This document shows positions 34,102 through 42,362 of a stretch of 64,000 bases of DNA, piece by piece. Origin of the DNA: DASXUG01 sp964620425. GTDB taxonomy: Bacteria > Pseudomonadota > Gammaproteobacteria > Burkholderiales > Methylophilaceae. The stretch spans positions 1 to 64,000 of the forward strand of contig CAZUGV010000008.1 of assembly GCA_964620425.1 (NCBI GenBank). The letters are read 5' to 3'. The notes under the pieces were generated by a model. It made no database searches and was not told the origin of the DNA. It was given only the letters and a program-made list of their open reading frames with translations. The translations under genes and the position numbers were made by a program. The number at the start of each line of letters is the position of its first letter. Position 1 is the first letter of the stretch.

Positions 34102-35280
34102 TCAAGCGGCTTGCGCGCCCCAAATCTGCTCTGCGGTAAACGGAATGTCGTTTACTTCTAACGCCACGCCTTCTTTAATAGCAAAAGCCTCTGCTTCAGT
34201 TTTTCTAAGCTCTGGAGAAGGCAAGACATCTCCATTGGCGTTTTTAATGACCATTACATCAGGGGTGGTAGTAGAGCCTCCCTTAGCCATGACAACCGCT
34301 GTTTCCCCGCTAGCTAGTTTCACACAACAGCCAGGAGGATACATACCCAACTCTTGGATGAAAAACGTAGTAATTTTGGCATCAAAAATTTTATCGTTAT
34401 CAACTAACAGACTGCCTAATGCTTGGGCTGGGTGTATGCCTTTACGCACTTTTCTAGGCGCTATCATGGCGGTATAGCGATCCGCCAGCGCAATAATCTT
34501 GGCACCAAGCGGAATGCTATTTCCCGAGATGCCTGCTGGGTATCCGCTGCCATCCAGCTGTTCGTGATGGTTAAGCACATAGGACAGCCAGGCCAGATTG
34601 GTGACCCCCGCCTCTTTTAACAATGCCACAGATAATTGAGGATGCTTGCGAATCAATGCACGCTCTTCCTCAGTAGGCGGCGTAGCGCGATTTTGTAAAT
34701 CTTCCTGCAAAAACAACATGCCGATATTCATGGTGAGCGCGGCGGCGGTAATGGCTTCTACTTCGGTCTCAGACATTTGCATGGCTTTTGCCACAATCAG
34801 GCTCAAAACCGCGGTATCAATCAAGTGTCTATTTGCATAGCCTTCTGGTGTTTGCTTGAAATGAATGTTGGCAATTGCAATGTCAGGGTTGGTAGAGACC
34901 GATTCATTCAGCACCCGCACCACTTGCATCACCATTTCAGGGACTTGGGGCAATGGCGCATTGGCAACTACCCCTAGGTTAACGTTTTGAATGATGGTGA
35001 GTGCGTTGCCCAGTTTGCTTAATACCTGATGCCCTACAGCCGTACTTGTATTTTTGGTGGCATGCCCTCGTGCGCTTGCGCCCTGTGCACTGGATTGTCT
35101 GTATTCTGCCTCATTCACAAACAGCCCTCGCTCAATCAAGGTTTCCAGTTGCTTTTCTGATTGTGGAATAAAGCCTACACGCGCAAGTAATCGACCATTC
35201 GCATCATAGACATTCCATAGTATAGGGCTGCCTATTTCTAGGTCTTTTAGAGATATTTTATGGAAATCTGATTCGGTCAT
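34102..35280 (-). CDS. HD-GYP domain protein with degenerate HD motif
   Basis: 392 aa. An N-terminal region of about 60 residues (LEIGSPILWNVYDANGRLLAR) is typical of HD-GYP regulators, and the HD-GYP domain spans about 145-320. The GYP signature is intact (HHEQLDGSGYP, 238-248), but the metal-binding HD of the usual HDIGK is MNIGM here (184-188). It may be a c-di-GMP-binding but inactive protein. Lies 30 bp downstream of the EAL gene on the same strand, so the two probably form an operon. Confidence 0.85.
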   Translation of the reverse strand: MTESDFHKISLKDLEIGSPILWNVYDANGRLLARVGFIPQSEKQLETLIERGLFVNEAEYRQSSAQGASARGHATKNTSTAVGHQVLSKLGNALTIIQNVNLGVVANAPLPQVPEMVMQVVRVLNESVSTNPDIAIANIHFKQTPEGYANRHLIDTAVLSLIVAKAMQMSETEVEAITAAALTMNIGMLFLQEDLQNRATPPTEEERALIRKHPQLSVALLKEAGVTNLAWLSYVLNHHEQLDGSGYPAGISGNSIPLGAKIIALADRYTAMIAPRKVRKGIHPAQALGSLLVDNDKIFDAKITTFFIQELGMYPPGCCVKLASGETAVVMAKGGSTTTPDVMVIKNANGDVLPSPELRKTEAEAFAIKEGVALEVNDIPFTAEQIWGAQAA

Positions 35281-35310
35281 TTATGCTTCTTTTACTGTAG
35301 AAACAGCTAA

Positions 35311-36939
35311 TTAGTTTTGATTAAAGCTAAGTGCAAACTGTTTAGCCTCGTTTGCAGGCAATGCTTTAGAAAAGTACCAGCCTTGCACAAACTGAACGCC
35401 CGCTTGCTTGACAATATTCAGCTGCGCTTCTGTTTCCACCCCTTCAGAAACCACAACAAAACCTAAATCAGCACACATTTTGCTACTGTGCATGTATATT
35501 TTACAACCACTATCAGATTTCGCCATATCGATTAACTGCTTGTCAAATTTAATGGTTTTTGCCGTTGTAATATGCAAGTGTTCCAGACTTGAATATCCTG
35601 TACCAAAGTCATCAATCACCAGCTGGAACCCATTATTTCGTAGCAACTGTATATTTTTATCTGCTTTTTCACGGAGTAAAAATGCGCGCTCAATCACCTC
35701 AAATTGCACATCAAAACCTGACAAGATTTCTACAACCGTATTCATCGCCTTTTCATCCAAAATAGTATCAGGGTGAAGATTGATGCTAATAAATGGGGAA
35801 TATCCCTCGTTATGCCACGCCTCTAGGTTTAAGCGCACTTGCTTGCACACCCATAGGTCAATCACGGTTGAAAGCCCCGCGCGTTCTAATGTTGGAATAA
35901 AGTAAGGGCCAACAATTTTTCCATCCTGCATTTTGAGCCGCAGAAGTGCTTCAAAGCTGTTACATTGTTGATTTTCAATATCAATAATCGGCTGATAGAA
36001 CATGATAAGCTCATTATTCACAATCAAATCAATGATGCGATGCGTATCCAAATGGGCATTCACCAAAAAAGTTTGCGCCTCTTGAAACTTGAGCCCCTGC
36101 TTTGTTTGTATGCTTTCGGATAAGTGTAGCTTTTCTTTAAGTAACTCTAAATGTGCAGTAGTACTTTGCGTATTGACGTAGGTACGAACAAATAACACGT
36201 AAATACCTATATCTACACTCAATAATAAGGCTTGAAACAGAACAGCTGTCCAATCTCCATTCGTCGCCAGATAGCCACTGACAAAGATAGGCGTTGTCCA
36301 TGGAAGCTCTGTGGCCGAGAACGTAAAAAATCCAGCATGCACAACGAACAAGGCAACAGCCAGATTCATTAAGGGCACCAGTATAAATGGAACCAATATT
36401 TTTCGGTTTAATACGATGGGCAAGCCATACAGCAAAATTTCTGTCACATTAAACACCAAGAAAGGGAGTGCAATTTTTGAGACTCGAATGGCGTGACCAT
36501 CTTTTGCAACAATTAAAATCGCAATAGCAAGCGACAAGCTCGCACCAACACCGCCAAAAATCACAAAAGTATCTATTAGGTTTTTAGCCGTGAGATTCGG
36601 CATAATCAGCTGGCTGAGTTGGCTAGTACCAAAGATTAAATCAAAAATATTGGTGCCATGCACACCAACAAATGTGAGTAAATGAGAACAAACTGTTCTA
36701 AACGCAATCATCTGCTCAGGGTGGTTAGCAAACTGCAGAGTGGTCAAGCTAGCCATGCTAGTTACCTGATTAAAAGTAATATGGATAAACTCAAACACAA
36801 TCAAGCTTGTCGCGTAGCTAAGAATAAAAGCTGGCGTATGACGATAAATCATGCGAACACTACCAGCTAATTGGATTGTTTGTGGATAGAGCATCCATTT
36901 GCAATTTAAAAATTTGGCAAATATTAAGGGTAGAAACAA
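35311..36939 (-). CDS. EAL-domain c-di-GMP phosphodiesterase with PTS EIIC-like membrane domain (C-terminal frame)
   Basis: 542 codons in this frame, but the listed start (TTG at 36939) is probably not genuine. About eight hydrophobic helices of a PTS EIIC-like domain precede an EAL domain at about 285-535. EAL motifs are present: FEALLRL, INLHPD, VIDDFGTGYSSLEHL, IKFDKQL, SEGVETEAQ. Phosphodiesterase activity looks possible. The N-terminal part of the EIIC-like domain lies in the overlapping frame 36860-37318, one nucleotide out of register, so the full gene (35311-37318) appears frameshifted. Confidence 0.8.
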   Translation of the reverse strand: MFLPLIFAKFLNCKWMLYPQTIQLAGSVRMIYRHTPAFILSYATSLIVFEFIHITFNQVTSMASLTTLQFANHPEQMIAFRTVCSHLLTFVGVHGTNIFDLIFGTSQLSQLIMPNLTAKNLIDTFVIFGGVGASLSLAIAILIVAKDGHAIRVSKIALPFLVFNVTEILLYGLPIVLNRKILVPFILVPLMNLAVALFVVHAGFFTFSATELPWTTPIFVSGYLATNGDWTAVLFQALLLSVDIGIYVLFVRTYVNTQSTTAHLELLKEKLHLSESIQTKQGLKFQEAQTFLVNAHLDTHRIIDLIVNNELIMFYQPIIDIENQQCNSFEALLRLKMQDGKIVGPYFIPTLERAGLSTVIDLWVCKQVRLNLEAWHNEGYSPFISINLHPDTILDEKAMNTVVEILSGFDVQFEVIERAFLLREKADKNIQLLRNNGFQLVIDDFGTGYSSLEHLHITTAKTIKFDKQLIDMAKSDSGCKIYMHSSKMCADLGFVVVSEGVETEAQLNIVKQAGVQFVQGWYFSKALPANEAKQFALSFNQN

Positions 36940-37318
36940 CAGGAATTAAAATTGAGAAAACAGAAAAACTGCTAGAACTGAATGCAGCATTGATTAAAGT
37001 TATTTTGAATGGGAATATGGTAATTAGCAGTGCCACTGACAGCGTAATAGCACCAGCACTGTCAATATTTTTCAGTTTCGATAGCTGAAAAGAAATCGCT
37101 ATCAACAAGAACACTGGTAGCGCATCTTGCATCAACTTTGCGCCCAAGTGCAGTGTTGTTAAGTGACGGGAGCTTCCCCAAAGGGGTAATACTTGCAACA
37201 ATAATGTTGCGATTGATGAAAGTACGAGAAATGGGATTAGCGAAACAAACGCCTCTCTAAGCGCGTATATAATGAGCTCAAGTTGATTGCGCAACTTCGC
37301 CACGAGCTGCCATCTCAT
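36860..37318 (-). pseudogene. N-terminal frame of the frameshifted PTS EIIC-EAL gene
   Basis: 152 codons from ATG 37318, with an in-frame stop 18 bp upstream. Sequence is three to four hydrophobic helices (AFVSLIPFLVLSSIATLLLQ ...) as at the start of EIIC membrane domains, ending in a non-hydrophobic tail after about residue 135. It overlaps the EAL frame by 80 bp, and a +1 shift joins the two. A run of T's and A's at about 36903-36912 is a candidate site. Real mutation, programmed shift and sequencing error cannot be separated here. Confidence 0.6.
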
Positions 37319-37527
37319 TGAATGCTCTGCCTGATACTAAGAATATTAAAACCTCCAGCATAAGTGAATGCCATTGAGAAACTGAACATCAATACCATTG
37401 GGAGCCATGCAGCGACACAAAGCGACTGATGCCCTAGCATAGAAAAACCTTATCCTCATGTTTTTCAAATCATGCGATGGATTCTAACTCAACTAAAAAT
37501 CTCAAACCATAAGAAAGTACAAGCGAA

Positions 37528-38010
37528 TTACTTGGCAGAAACCCAATGGCCTGATTTTCCACCCTGTTTTTCTAGCAGTTTAACCTCACTAATCACCATA
37601 CCCCTATCTACAGCTTTGCACATATCGTAAATCGTAAGCAAGGCGGCACTGGTGGCTGTTAGTGCTTCCATTTCCACCCCTGTACGGCCTACGGTTTCGG
37701 TAGTTACAGTGCAGTGAACGCTACATTTTGCTTCGTCAATTTCAAATGCTACGCTTACTTTAGTCAGCGCAATGGGGTGACACAGCGGGATTAAATCTGC
37801 AGTGCGTTTGGCACCTTGAATGGCGGCAATGCGAGCTATACCAAGCACATCGCCTTTTTTTGCGTCGCCATTGATAATCAGTTGCAGGGTGGCGGGTAGC
37901 ATGTGGATATACCCAGTGGCAATGGCAATTCGGTGTGTTTCATGTTTTGTGCCGACATCCACCATATGGGCTTGTCCGCTTTGATCAAAGTGGGTGAGTT
38001 CGTTCATCAA
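37528..38010 (-). CDS. moaC: Cyclic pyranopterin monophosphate synthase MoaC
   Basis: 160 aa. It catalyses the second half of the GTP to cPMP step in molybdenum cofactor synthesis. Conserved segments: MVDVGTKHETHR, DVLGIARIAAIQGAKRTADLIPLCHPI (active-site Lys and His region), TTETVGRTGVEMEALTATSAALLTIYDMCKA. The product would supply the molybdoenzyme encoded at 18604. Divergent from the M48 protease gene. A second Met one codon in is an equal start. Confidence 0.96.
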   Translation of the reverse strand: MMNELTHFDQSGQAHMVDVGTKHETHRIAIATGYIHMLPATLQLIINGDAKKGDVLGIARIAAIQGAKRTADLIPLCHPIALTKVSVAFEIDEAKCSVHCTVTTETVGRTGVEMEALTATSAALLTIYDMCKAVDRGMVISEVKLLEKQGGKSGHWVSAK

Positions 38011-38107
38011 TTAAAGTCTTTGTGGTTAAATGTGGGTAGTTAAAATATCTGATGATTACATTGCATGAAGTAAGAACTTGCTAGCGAATATCGCTATCAT
38101 AACAATC

Positions 38108-39583
38108 ATGATGAGATTATCTACTAATTTACACACAAAAATAATGCGTGTTGTTTTATGTTTAGCCTTGTTTTGCACTGCTATGTTGAGTGTTGGCGAT
38201 GAGAATGACTTGCCCGATTTGGGTGATTCATCTGCAACCGTTTTGTCGCCATTGCAAGAACAGCGTATTGCCGATGAGATTATGCGTGAAGTGATGGCGA
38301 GTGATGATGTGGTTGGCGATACGGAGGTCACTGATTATGTACAGGCACTGGGAAATCGGTTGGCGGAGAGTGGGCCTGATAAAAATCAAAAATTTAACTT
38401 TTTTGTGTTAAATGAGAAATCCATCAATGCGTTTGCGATGCCTGGCGGTGTAATTGGGGTGCATACGGGGTTAATTTTGGCAGCAAGCAGTGAATCTGAG
38501 GTGGCGGGCGTATTGGGGCATGAGATTGGGCATGTGGTGCAGCGCCATATGGCACGTATGGTTGCGAAACAAAAGCAAGATTCGGTTATCAATATGGTGG
38601 GGATGGCTGCGGCAATTTTAGTGGCGCGCGGTAGCCCGCAGTTGGCTTCTGGGGCGTTGACTGCATCAATGGCAAATGGCGTTCAGCAGCGGTTAGACTA
38701 TACACGCGAGCATGAACGCGAGGCGGATCGTGTGGGGATGCAAATCTTAGAAAAAGCGGGTTTTGATACGCATGCCATGGCAACTTTTTTTGAAACTTTG
38801 CAGAAAGGTTCACGCTTTGCGGAGGGTAATTCACCTTCGTTTTTGCGCACTCACCCGTTAACCGTTGAGCGGATTGCGGATGTGAAAAGTCGTGAATCAA
38901 ACGCCAATTTTAGAATGATGGCATATAGCCCAGATTTTGATTATGTAAAGGCTAAACTGATTGCGAGCTTGAGTAACCCCGTGCTTGCAATTGAGATATT
39001 TAAGGGTAATTTAGAGCAAAAAAAATACAACAACGAAGCATCGCAGCATTATGGTTTAGCACTTGCTTATCTCCGCAAAAACGATTTAATTGCAGCGGAT
39101 AAAGCGTTGCAATGGCTTAAGCAAAATGCACCTAAACATGCTATGTTTGCAGTATTGACAGCGAATCTTGAAGTGGCAAAAAATCGACCAGAATATGCTG
39201 CCAAAGCCTATGTGGCAGGCTTGGCCGATTACCCAACAAACCGTGCCTTGATTGATGGCTATGCAGAGCACATGATAAGAACCAATCAACTAGAGCTTGC
39301 TCTAACATTCATCGAAAGTAAGCAGAGCCTTTATTTAGACGATCCTATTTTTTATGAATTAAAATCTCGCATTTACACGATGCAAGGCAAAAATTTATTG
39401 CGTCACCAAGCCCAAGCTGAGGCGTATTTTAGGCGTTACAATTTACCAAAAGCGATTGAGCAGATGGAGCTAGCGACTAAAGCGGGCGATGGCGATTTTT
39501 ATCAACAATCTATCGTAGAAGCACGCTTGAAAGAGCTGAAGCTAAAAGTGGTCGCGCCCGAGAAAAAAGGGGTTTTTTGGTGA
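38108..39583 (+). CDS. M48-family periplasmic metalloprotease with TPR region (BepA-like)
   Basis: 491 aa from ATG 38108; starts at 38111 or 38144 are possible, and the TTG at 38078 is unlikely. A signal peptide (around MRVVLCLALFCTAML) is followed by an M48 peptidase domain with HEXXH as VLGHEIGHVVQRHM (about 138-142) and the later zinc Glu in REHEREADRVG. The C-terminal half (about 290-480) is TPR-like. BepA/YfgC proteins maintain outer-membrane protein assembly; that role is inferred from architecture. Confidence 0.9.
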   Translation: MMRLSTNLHTKIMRVVLCLALFCTAMLSVGDENDLPDLGDSSATVLSPLQEQRIADEIMREVMASDDVVGDTEVTDYVQALGNRLAESGPDKNQKFNFFVLNEKSINAFAMPGGVIGVHTGLILAASSESEVAGVLGHEIGHVVQRHMARMVAKQKQDSVINMVGMAAAILVARGSPQLASGALTASMANGVQQRLDYTREHEREADRVGMQILEKAGFDTHAMATFFETLQKGSRFAEGNSPSFLRTHPLTVERIADVKSRESNANFRMMAYSPDFDYVKAKLIASLSNPVLAIEIFKGNLEQKKYNNEASQHYGLALAYLRKNDLIAADKALQWLKQNAPKHAMFAVLTANLEVAKNRPEYAAKAYVAGLADYPTNRALIDGYAEHMIRTNQLELALTFIESKQSLYLDDPIFYELKSRIYTMQGKNLLRHQAQAEAYFRRYNLPKAIEQMELATKAGDGDFYQQSIVEARLKELKLKVVAPEKKGVFW

Positions 39584-39603
39584 GTTTAAACATTTGAGGC
39601 AAT

Positions 39604-40071
39604 ATGAAAATTCAAAACAATATCCAGCATACGCGTAGGCAGTTTTTAGGTCGCATCTGCGCTTTGAGTGCAGCGATGCTGTTGTTGCCGATGAAGGCAT
39701 TGGCTAATGTTTGGAATAAATCAGCATTCGATTCTGTAACGCTTGCTGAAGCTACCAAAAATCTCAATATAAAATCAGAAATCCAGAGTTCTAAAATTGA
39801 AATTATTGCGCCAGATAAAGCCGAAAACGGCGCAGTGGTGCAGGTGGAAATTAACAGTCATATTGCCAATACAGAATCTATTTCACTCTTTTCTGAGAAA
39901 AATCCCACCCCTTTTGTGGCGGAATATGTGTTTAGTATCGGAGCGTTACCTTATGTGGTTACGCGCATCAAAATGGCAGAAACATGCGATTTAAAAGTGG
40001 TGGTTAAGGCAAATAATCAATATTTTACTGCCAGCAAGCGCGTTGAAGTGCTTGAGAATGGGTGCGGTTAA
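39604..40071 (+). CDS. soxY: Sulfur-carrier protein SoxY
   Basis: 155 aa. A Tat signal (TRRQFLGRICALSAAMLLLP) is followed by an immunoglobulin-like domain. The C-terminus ends in NGCG, the tail whose cysteine carries sulfur intermediates in the Sox system. It is followed after 4 bp by soxZ. No soxA, B, C, D or X is nearby, so this pair stands alone; its partner reactions are unclear. Confidence 0.9.
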   Translation: MKIQNNIQHTRRQFLGRICALSAAMLLLPMKALANVWNKSAFDSVTLAEATKNLNIKSEIQSSKIEIIAPDKAENGAVVQVEINSHIANTESISLFSEKNPTPFVAEYVFSIGALPYVVTRIKMAETCDLKVVVKANNQYFTASKRVEVLENGCG

Positions 40072-40075
40072 GGCG

Positions 40076-40393
40076 ATGGCAAACGATATTAAAATGCGTG
40101 CCCAATTCAAAGGCGATTTCACTGAGGTGAAAGTGCTGATGAGCCACCCAATGGAAACTGGTCGCCGCAAAAATGAAGCGAATGAAGTCATCCCCGCGCA
40201 TTTTGTGCAACTTGTCACCGCCACCCTCAACGGCAAAACAGTGCTTGAAGCGCAATGGGGTACTGGCGTTTCTAAAAACCCTTACCTAACTTTTAGGCTG
40301 GCAAACGCAAAAGTGGGCGATACGGTTGCGGTGAATTGGATGGATAATTTAGGTCAAACTAGTAGCCAGCAAATTCAGGTAGTGCTGGCGTAG
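40076..40393 (+). CDS. soxZ: Sulfur-oxidation chaperone SoxZ
   Basis: 105 aa from ATG 40076 (the longer frame from TTG 40043 overlaps soxY and is rejected). Immunoglobulin-like fold with the typical SoxZ segments VLMSHPMETGRRKNEANEVIPAHFV and GTGVSKNPYLTFRL. It forms the heterodimer with SoxY and presents its cysteine tail to partner enzymes. It has no signal peptide, so it is presumably exported as a hitchhiker with the Tat-targeted SoxY. Confidence 0.93.
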   Translation: MANDIKMRAQFKGDFTEVKVLMSHPMETGRRKNEANEVIPAHFVQLVTATLNGKTVLEAQWGTGVSKNPYLTFRLANAKVGDTVAVNWMDNLGQTSSQQIQVVLA

Positions 40394-40395
40394 CG

Positions 40396-41016
40396 TCATT
40401 CTAAATTAAGCGGAAACTGCAAAAGTTGTTTCAGCAACGGAATGGTCACTGTGCGCTTGTAGGTAAGTGACCACTCATCTAAAGCGTTAATGGTAGCGAC
40501 TAACGATGGTAAATCTCTACGCAAATAACGCAAGCAGTATTCAATCACTTCATCGGGTAGTTTCATGTTGCGCGCATTGGCGTAGTTTTTAAGCGCTTGC
40601 GCTTTTTCTTCGTCACTTAGCGGGTGTAGTTGATAGGTTAAGCCCCAAGCCAAGCGCGTGGCTAAATCATCACGCAACCCCATTTGCGTGGGGGCGGCGA
40701 TGCCAGCGGTAATGAGTGTGCCGCCATTTTCACGTAGTTGGTTGTAGGTATTGAATAATTCAATCTGTTGCTCATCTGATAACTTGTGTACGTCATCGGC
40801 AAAGTGAATGTTTTGAATTTGCGCTCTTTGCTTAACGGCTTCTAACAAATGTGTTTTGCCACTGCCCTTTTCACCCCAAAGATAAATAAATGGTGTTTGT
40901 GCGTTACTGCTGATGGCAAGCTGCAAGCTGTTCAGCGCTTCTGCATTGCGACCGATAACAAAGTTCTCTAAACTGGGTTTGGGAGGTGGGGCTATATCTA
41001 ACAATAACTGCTTCAT
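40396..41016 (-). CDS. hda: DnaA regulatory inactivator Hda
   Basis: 206 aa AAA+ protein related to DnaA domain III. The clamp-binding N-terminus is MKQLLLDIAPPPKPSLENFV; Walker A is GEKGSGKTHLLEA; the Walker B region IHFADDVHKL keeps one of the usual acidic pair. With the beta clamp it stimulates DnaA-ATP hydrolysis to limit initiation. It lies downstream of perM on the same strand (perM-hda is a common betaproteobacterial pair), but a 143-bp inverted-repeat element separates them here. Confidence 0.93.
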   Translation of the reverse strand: MKQLLLDIAPPPKPSLENFVIGRNAEALNSLQLAISSNAQTPFIYLWGEKGSGKTHLLEAVKQRAQIQNIHFADDVHKLSDEQQIELFNTYNQLRENGGTLITAGIAAPTQMGLRDDLATRLAWGLTYQLHPLSDEEKAQALKNYANARNMKLPDEVIEYCLRYLRRDLPSLVATINALDEWSLTYKRTVTIPLLKQLLQFPLNLE

Positions 41017-41041
41017 GTGTGGAGGTGCTTATTTGAGGTAA

Positions 41042-41184
41042 GGAAAGACGGAATAAGTCGTTGAGCGTGATGAAGTGCGAGGCGCACGGAACGCAGAAGC
41101 CGAGATAGTATGTATGATACAGCGAGGTTGCGAGTACCGCGCAACGAAGCAATTTGCACGCGTAGACACTTATTCAGTCTTTCC
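41042..41184. repeat. 143-bp element with 17-bp terminal inverted repeats (MITE-like)
   Basis: GGAAAGACGGAATAAGT (41042-41058) and ACTTATTCAGTCTTTCC (41168-41184) are reverse complements with one mismatch. The interior is GC-richer and has short internal repeats (GCGAGGCGCACGGAACGC, GCGAGTACCGCGCAACG). It carries no ORF of note. The right arm supplies the last codons and stop of perM. It could be a small mobile element or a structured RNA. Confidence 0.6.
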
Positions 41185-42273
41185 GTAAAAGTCGCTTTGA
41201 AAATAGTGTTGTTTGGCGTGACGCAAACCAACGGCAATGGCAGCGCTCACTGGCAATGCGACCAAGATGCCAGTAAAACCAAATAATTGCCCACCTGCCA
41301 ATAAGGCGAATATGACTGCCACTGGGTGCAAGCCGATGCGATCACCCACTAAGCAAGGTGTAAGCCACATACTTTCCACCACTTGTCCTGCACCAAAAAC
41401 GGCGAGTACTGGTATCAAATGATCTAAGCTGGAATATTGCAAAATAGCGGCCATGATGGCGAGTGAAACGCCTGTAATGATGCCCAAATACGGTACAAAA
41501 CCAAGTAGCCCTGATAGTAAACCAATGGGGATGGCGAGTTCTAAACCTGTGAATAATAGCCCGACCGAATATAAAAAGCTCATGGTGAGCATGACAGAAA
41601 GTTGACCACGTAAAAAACCTGAAAGCACTTGGTCGATTTCCTGCGCTATTTCTGTAGTTTTATCGAGCCAACAGCGTGGAATGGTTTCGGCAATATTGGC
41701 AACTAGCGCGTGCCAATCGCGCAATAAGTAAAACAGCACCACAGGCAATAACAATAAATTCGCCAGCCAGCCGATAAGCGCTAATCCATGATTGCTCAGT
41801 GCGAGTAAAAATTGTCCAAGATAATTTGAGGCACTTTTCCAATTTTTGGTGAGTACCTCTTGTAGTTGCGCAGTATCAAAAATTGGGCTGATGCCAAAGT
41901 GTTGCATCAACCATGGTTCTACTTGCACACGAAAGTTGTTGAGGTAATAAGGTAGGCGCTCAATAACGGTATTGGTTTCTTTTTGTAAGAGGGGGGTCAC
42001 AATTAACAATAGTGCCAACAGCACCAGCGCCAACAGTAACATGACAGCAAGACTCGCGCATATGCGACCAATTTTTCGTTTAGCTATTTGCACTTGCGCC
42101 AATGTATCGACAAGTGGATTGCAAATGTACGACAGAATAACTGCAATTAAAAAAGGCGAAAGTATGGGCAAAAGCAAGTAAACAAGCCACAAACAGGCGA
42201 CCGCGAGCAAAATCAAGCGGTAATCTGGTAATCCTTTTTCATTTTTTTGAGGCATTTCGGGTAAAATTGTCAT
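41170..42273 (-). CDS. perM: AI-2E family transporter / PerM permease
   Basis: 367 aa from ATG 42273 (a TTG at 42297 is less likely). About seven to eight membrane helices, with the AI-2E pattern PILSPFLIAVILSYICNPLVD near the N-terminus, a periplasmic helical stretch (RLPYYLNNFRVQVEPWL) and LLGFVPYLGIITG towards the C-terminus. Substrate unknown; family members export AI-2 or act as Na+/H+ antiporters. Divergent from purM. The last four residues (GKTE) and stop lie in the adjacent repeat element. Confidence 0.88.
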   Translation of the reverse strand: MTILPEMPQKNEKGLPDYRLILLAVACLWLVYLLLPILSPFLIAVILSYICNPLVDTLAQVQIAKRKIGRICASLAVMLLLALVLLALLLIVTPLLQKETNTVIERLPYYLNNFRVQVEPWLMQHFGISPIFDTAQLQEVLTKNWKSASNYLGQFLLALSNHGLALIGWLANLLLLPVVLFYLLRDWHALVANIAETIPRCWLDKTTEIAQEIDQVLSGFLRGQLSVMLTMSFLYSVGLLFTGLELAIPIGLLSGLLGFVPYLGIITGVSLAIMAAILQYSSLDHLIPVLAVFGAGQVVESMWLTPCLVGDRIGLHPVAVIFALLAGGQLFGFTGILVALPVSAAIAVGLRHAKQHYFQSDFYGKTE

Positions 42274-42362
42274 CTTAGTTAAAATTATAGTATTCAAACA
42301 ACCTTTTAGCTCGGCTATTTTTAGTATGGGCTGTTTTTATCTTGTGGAAAGCGAGACGCAAC

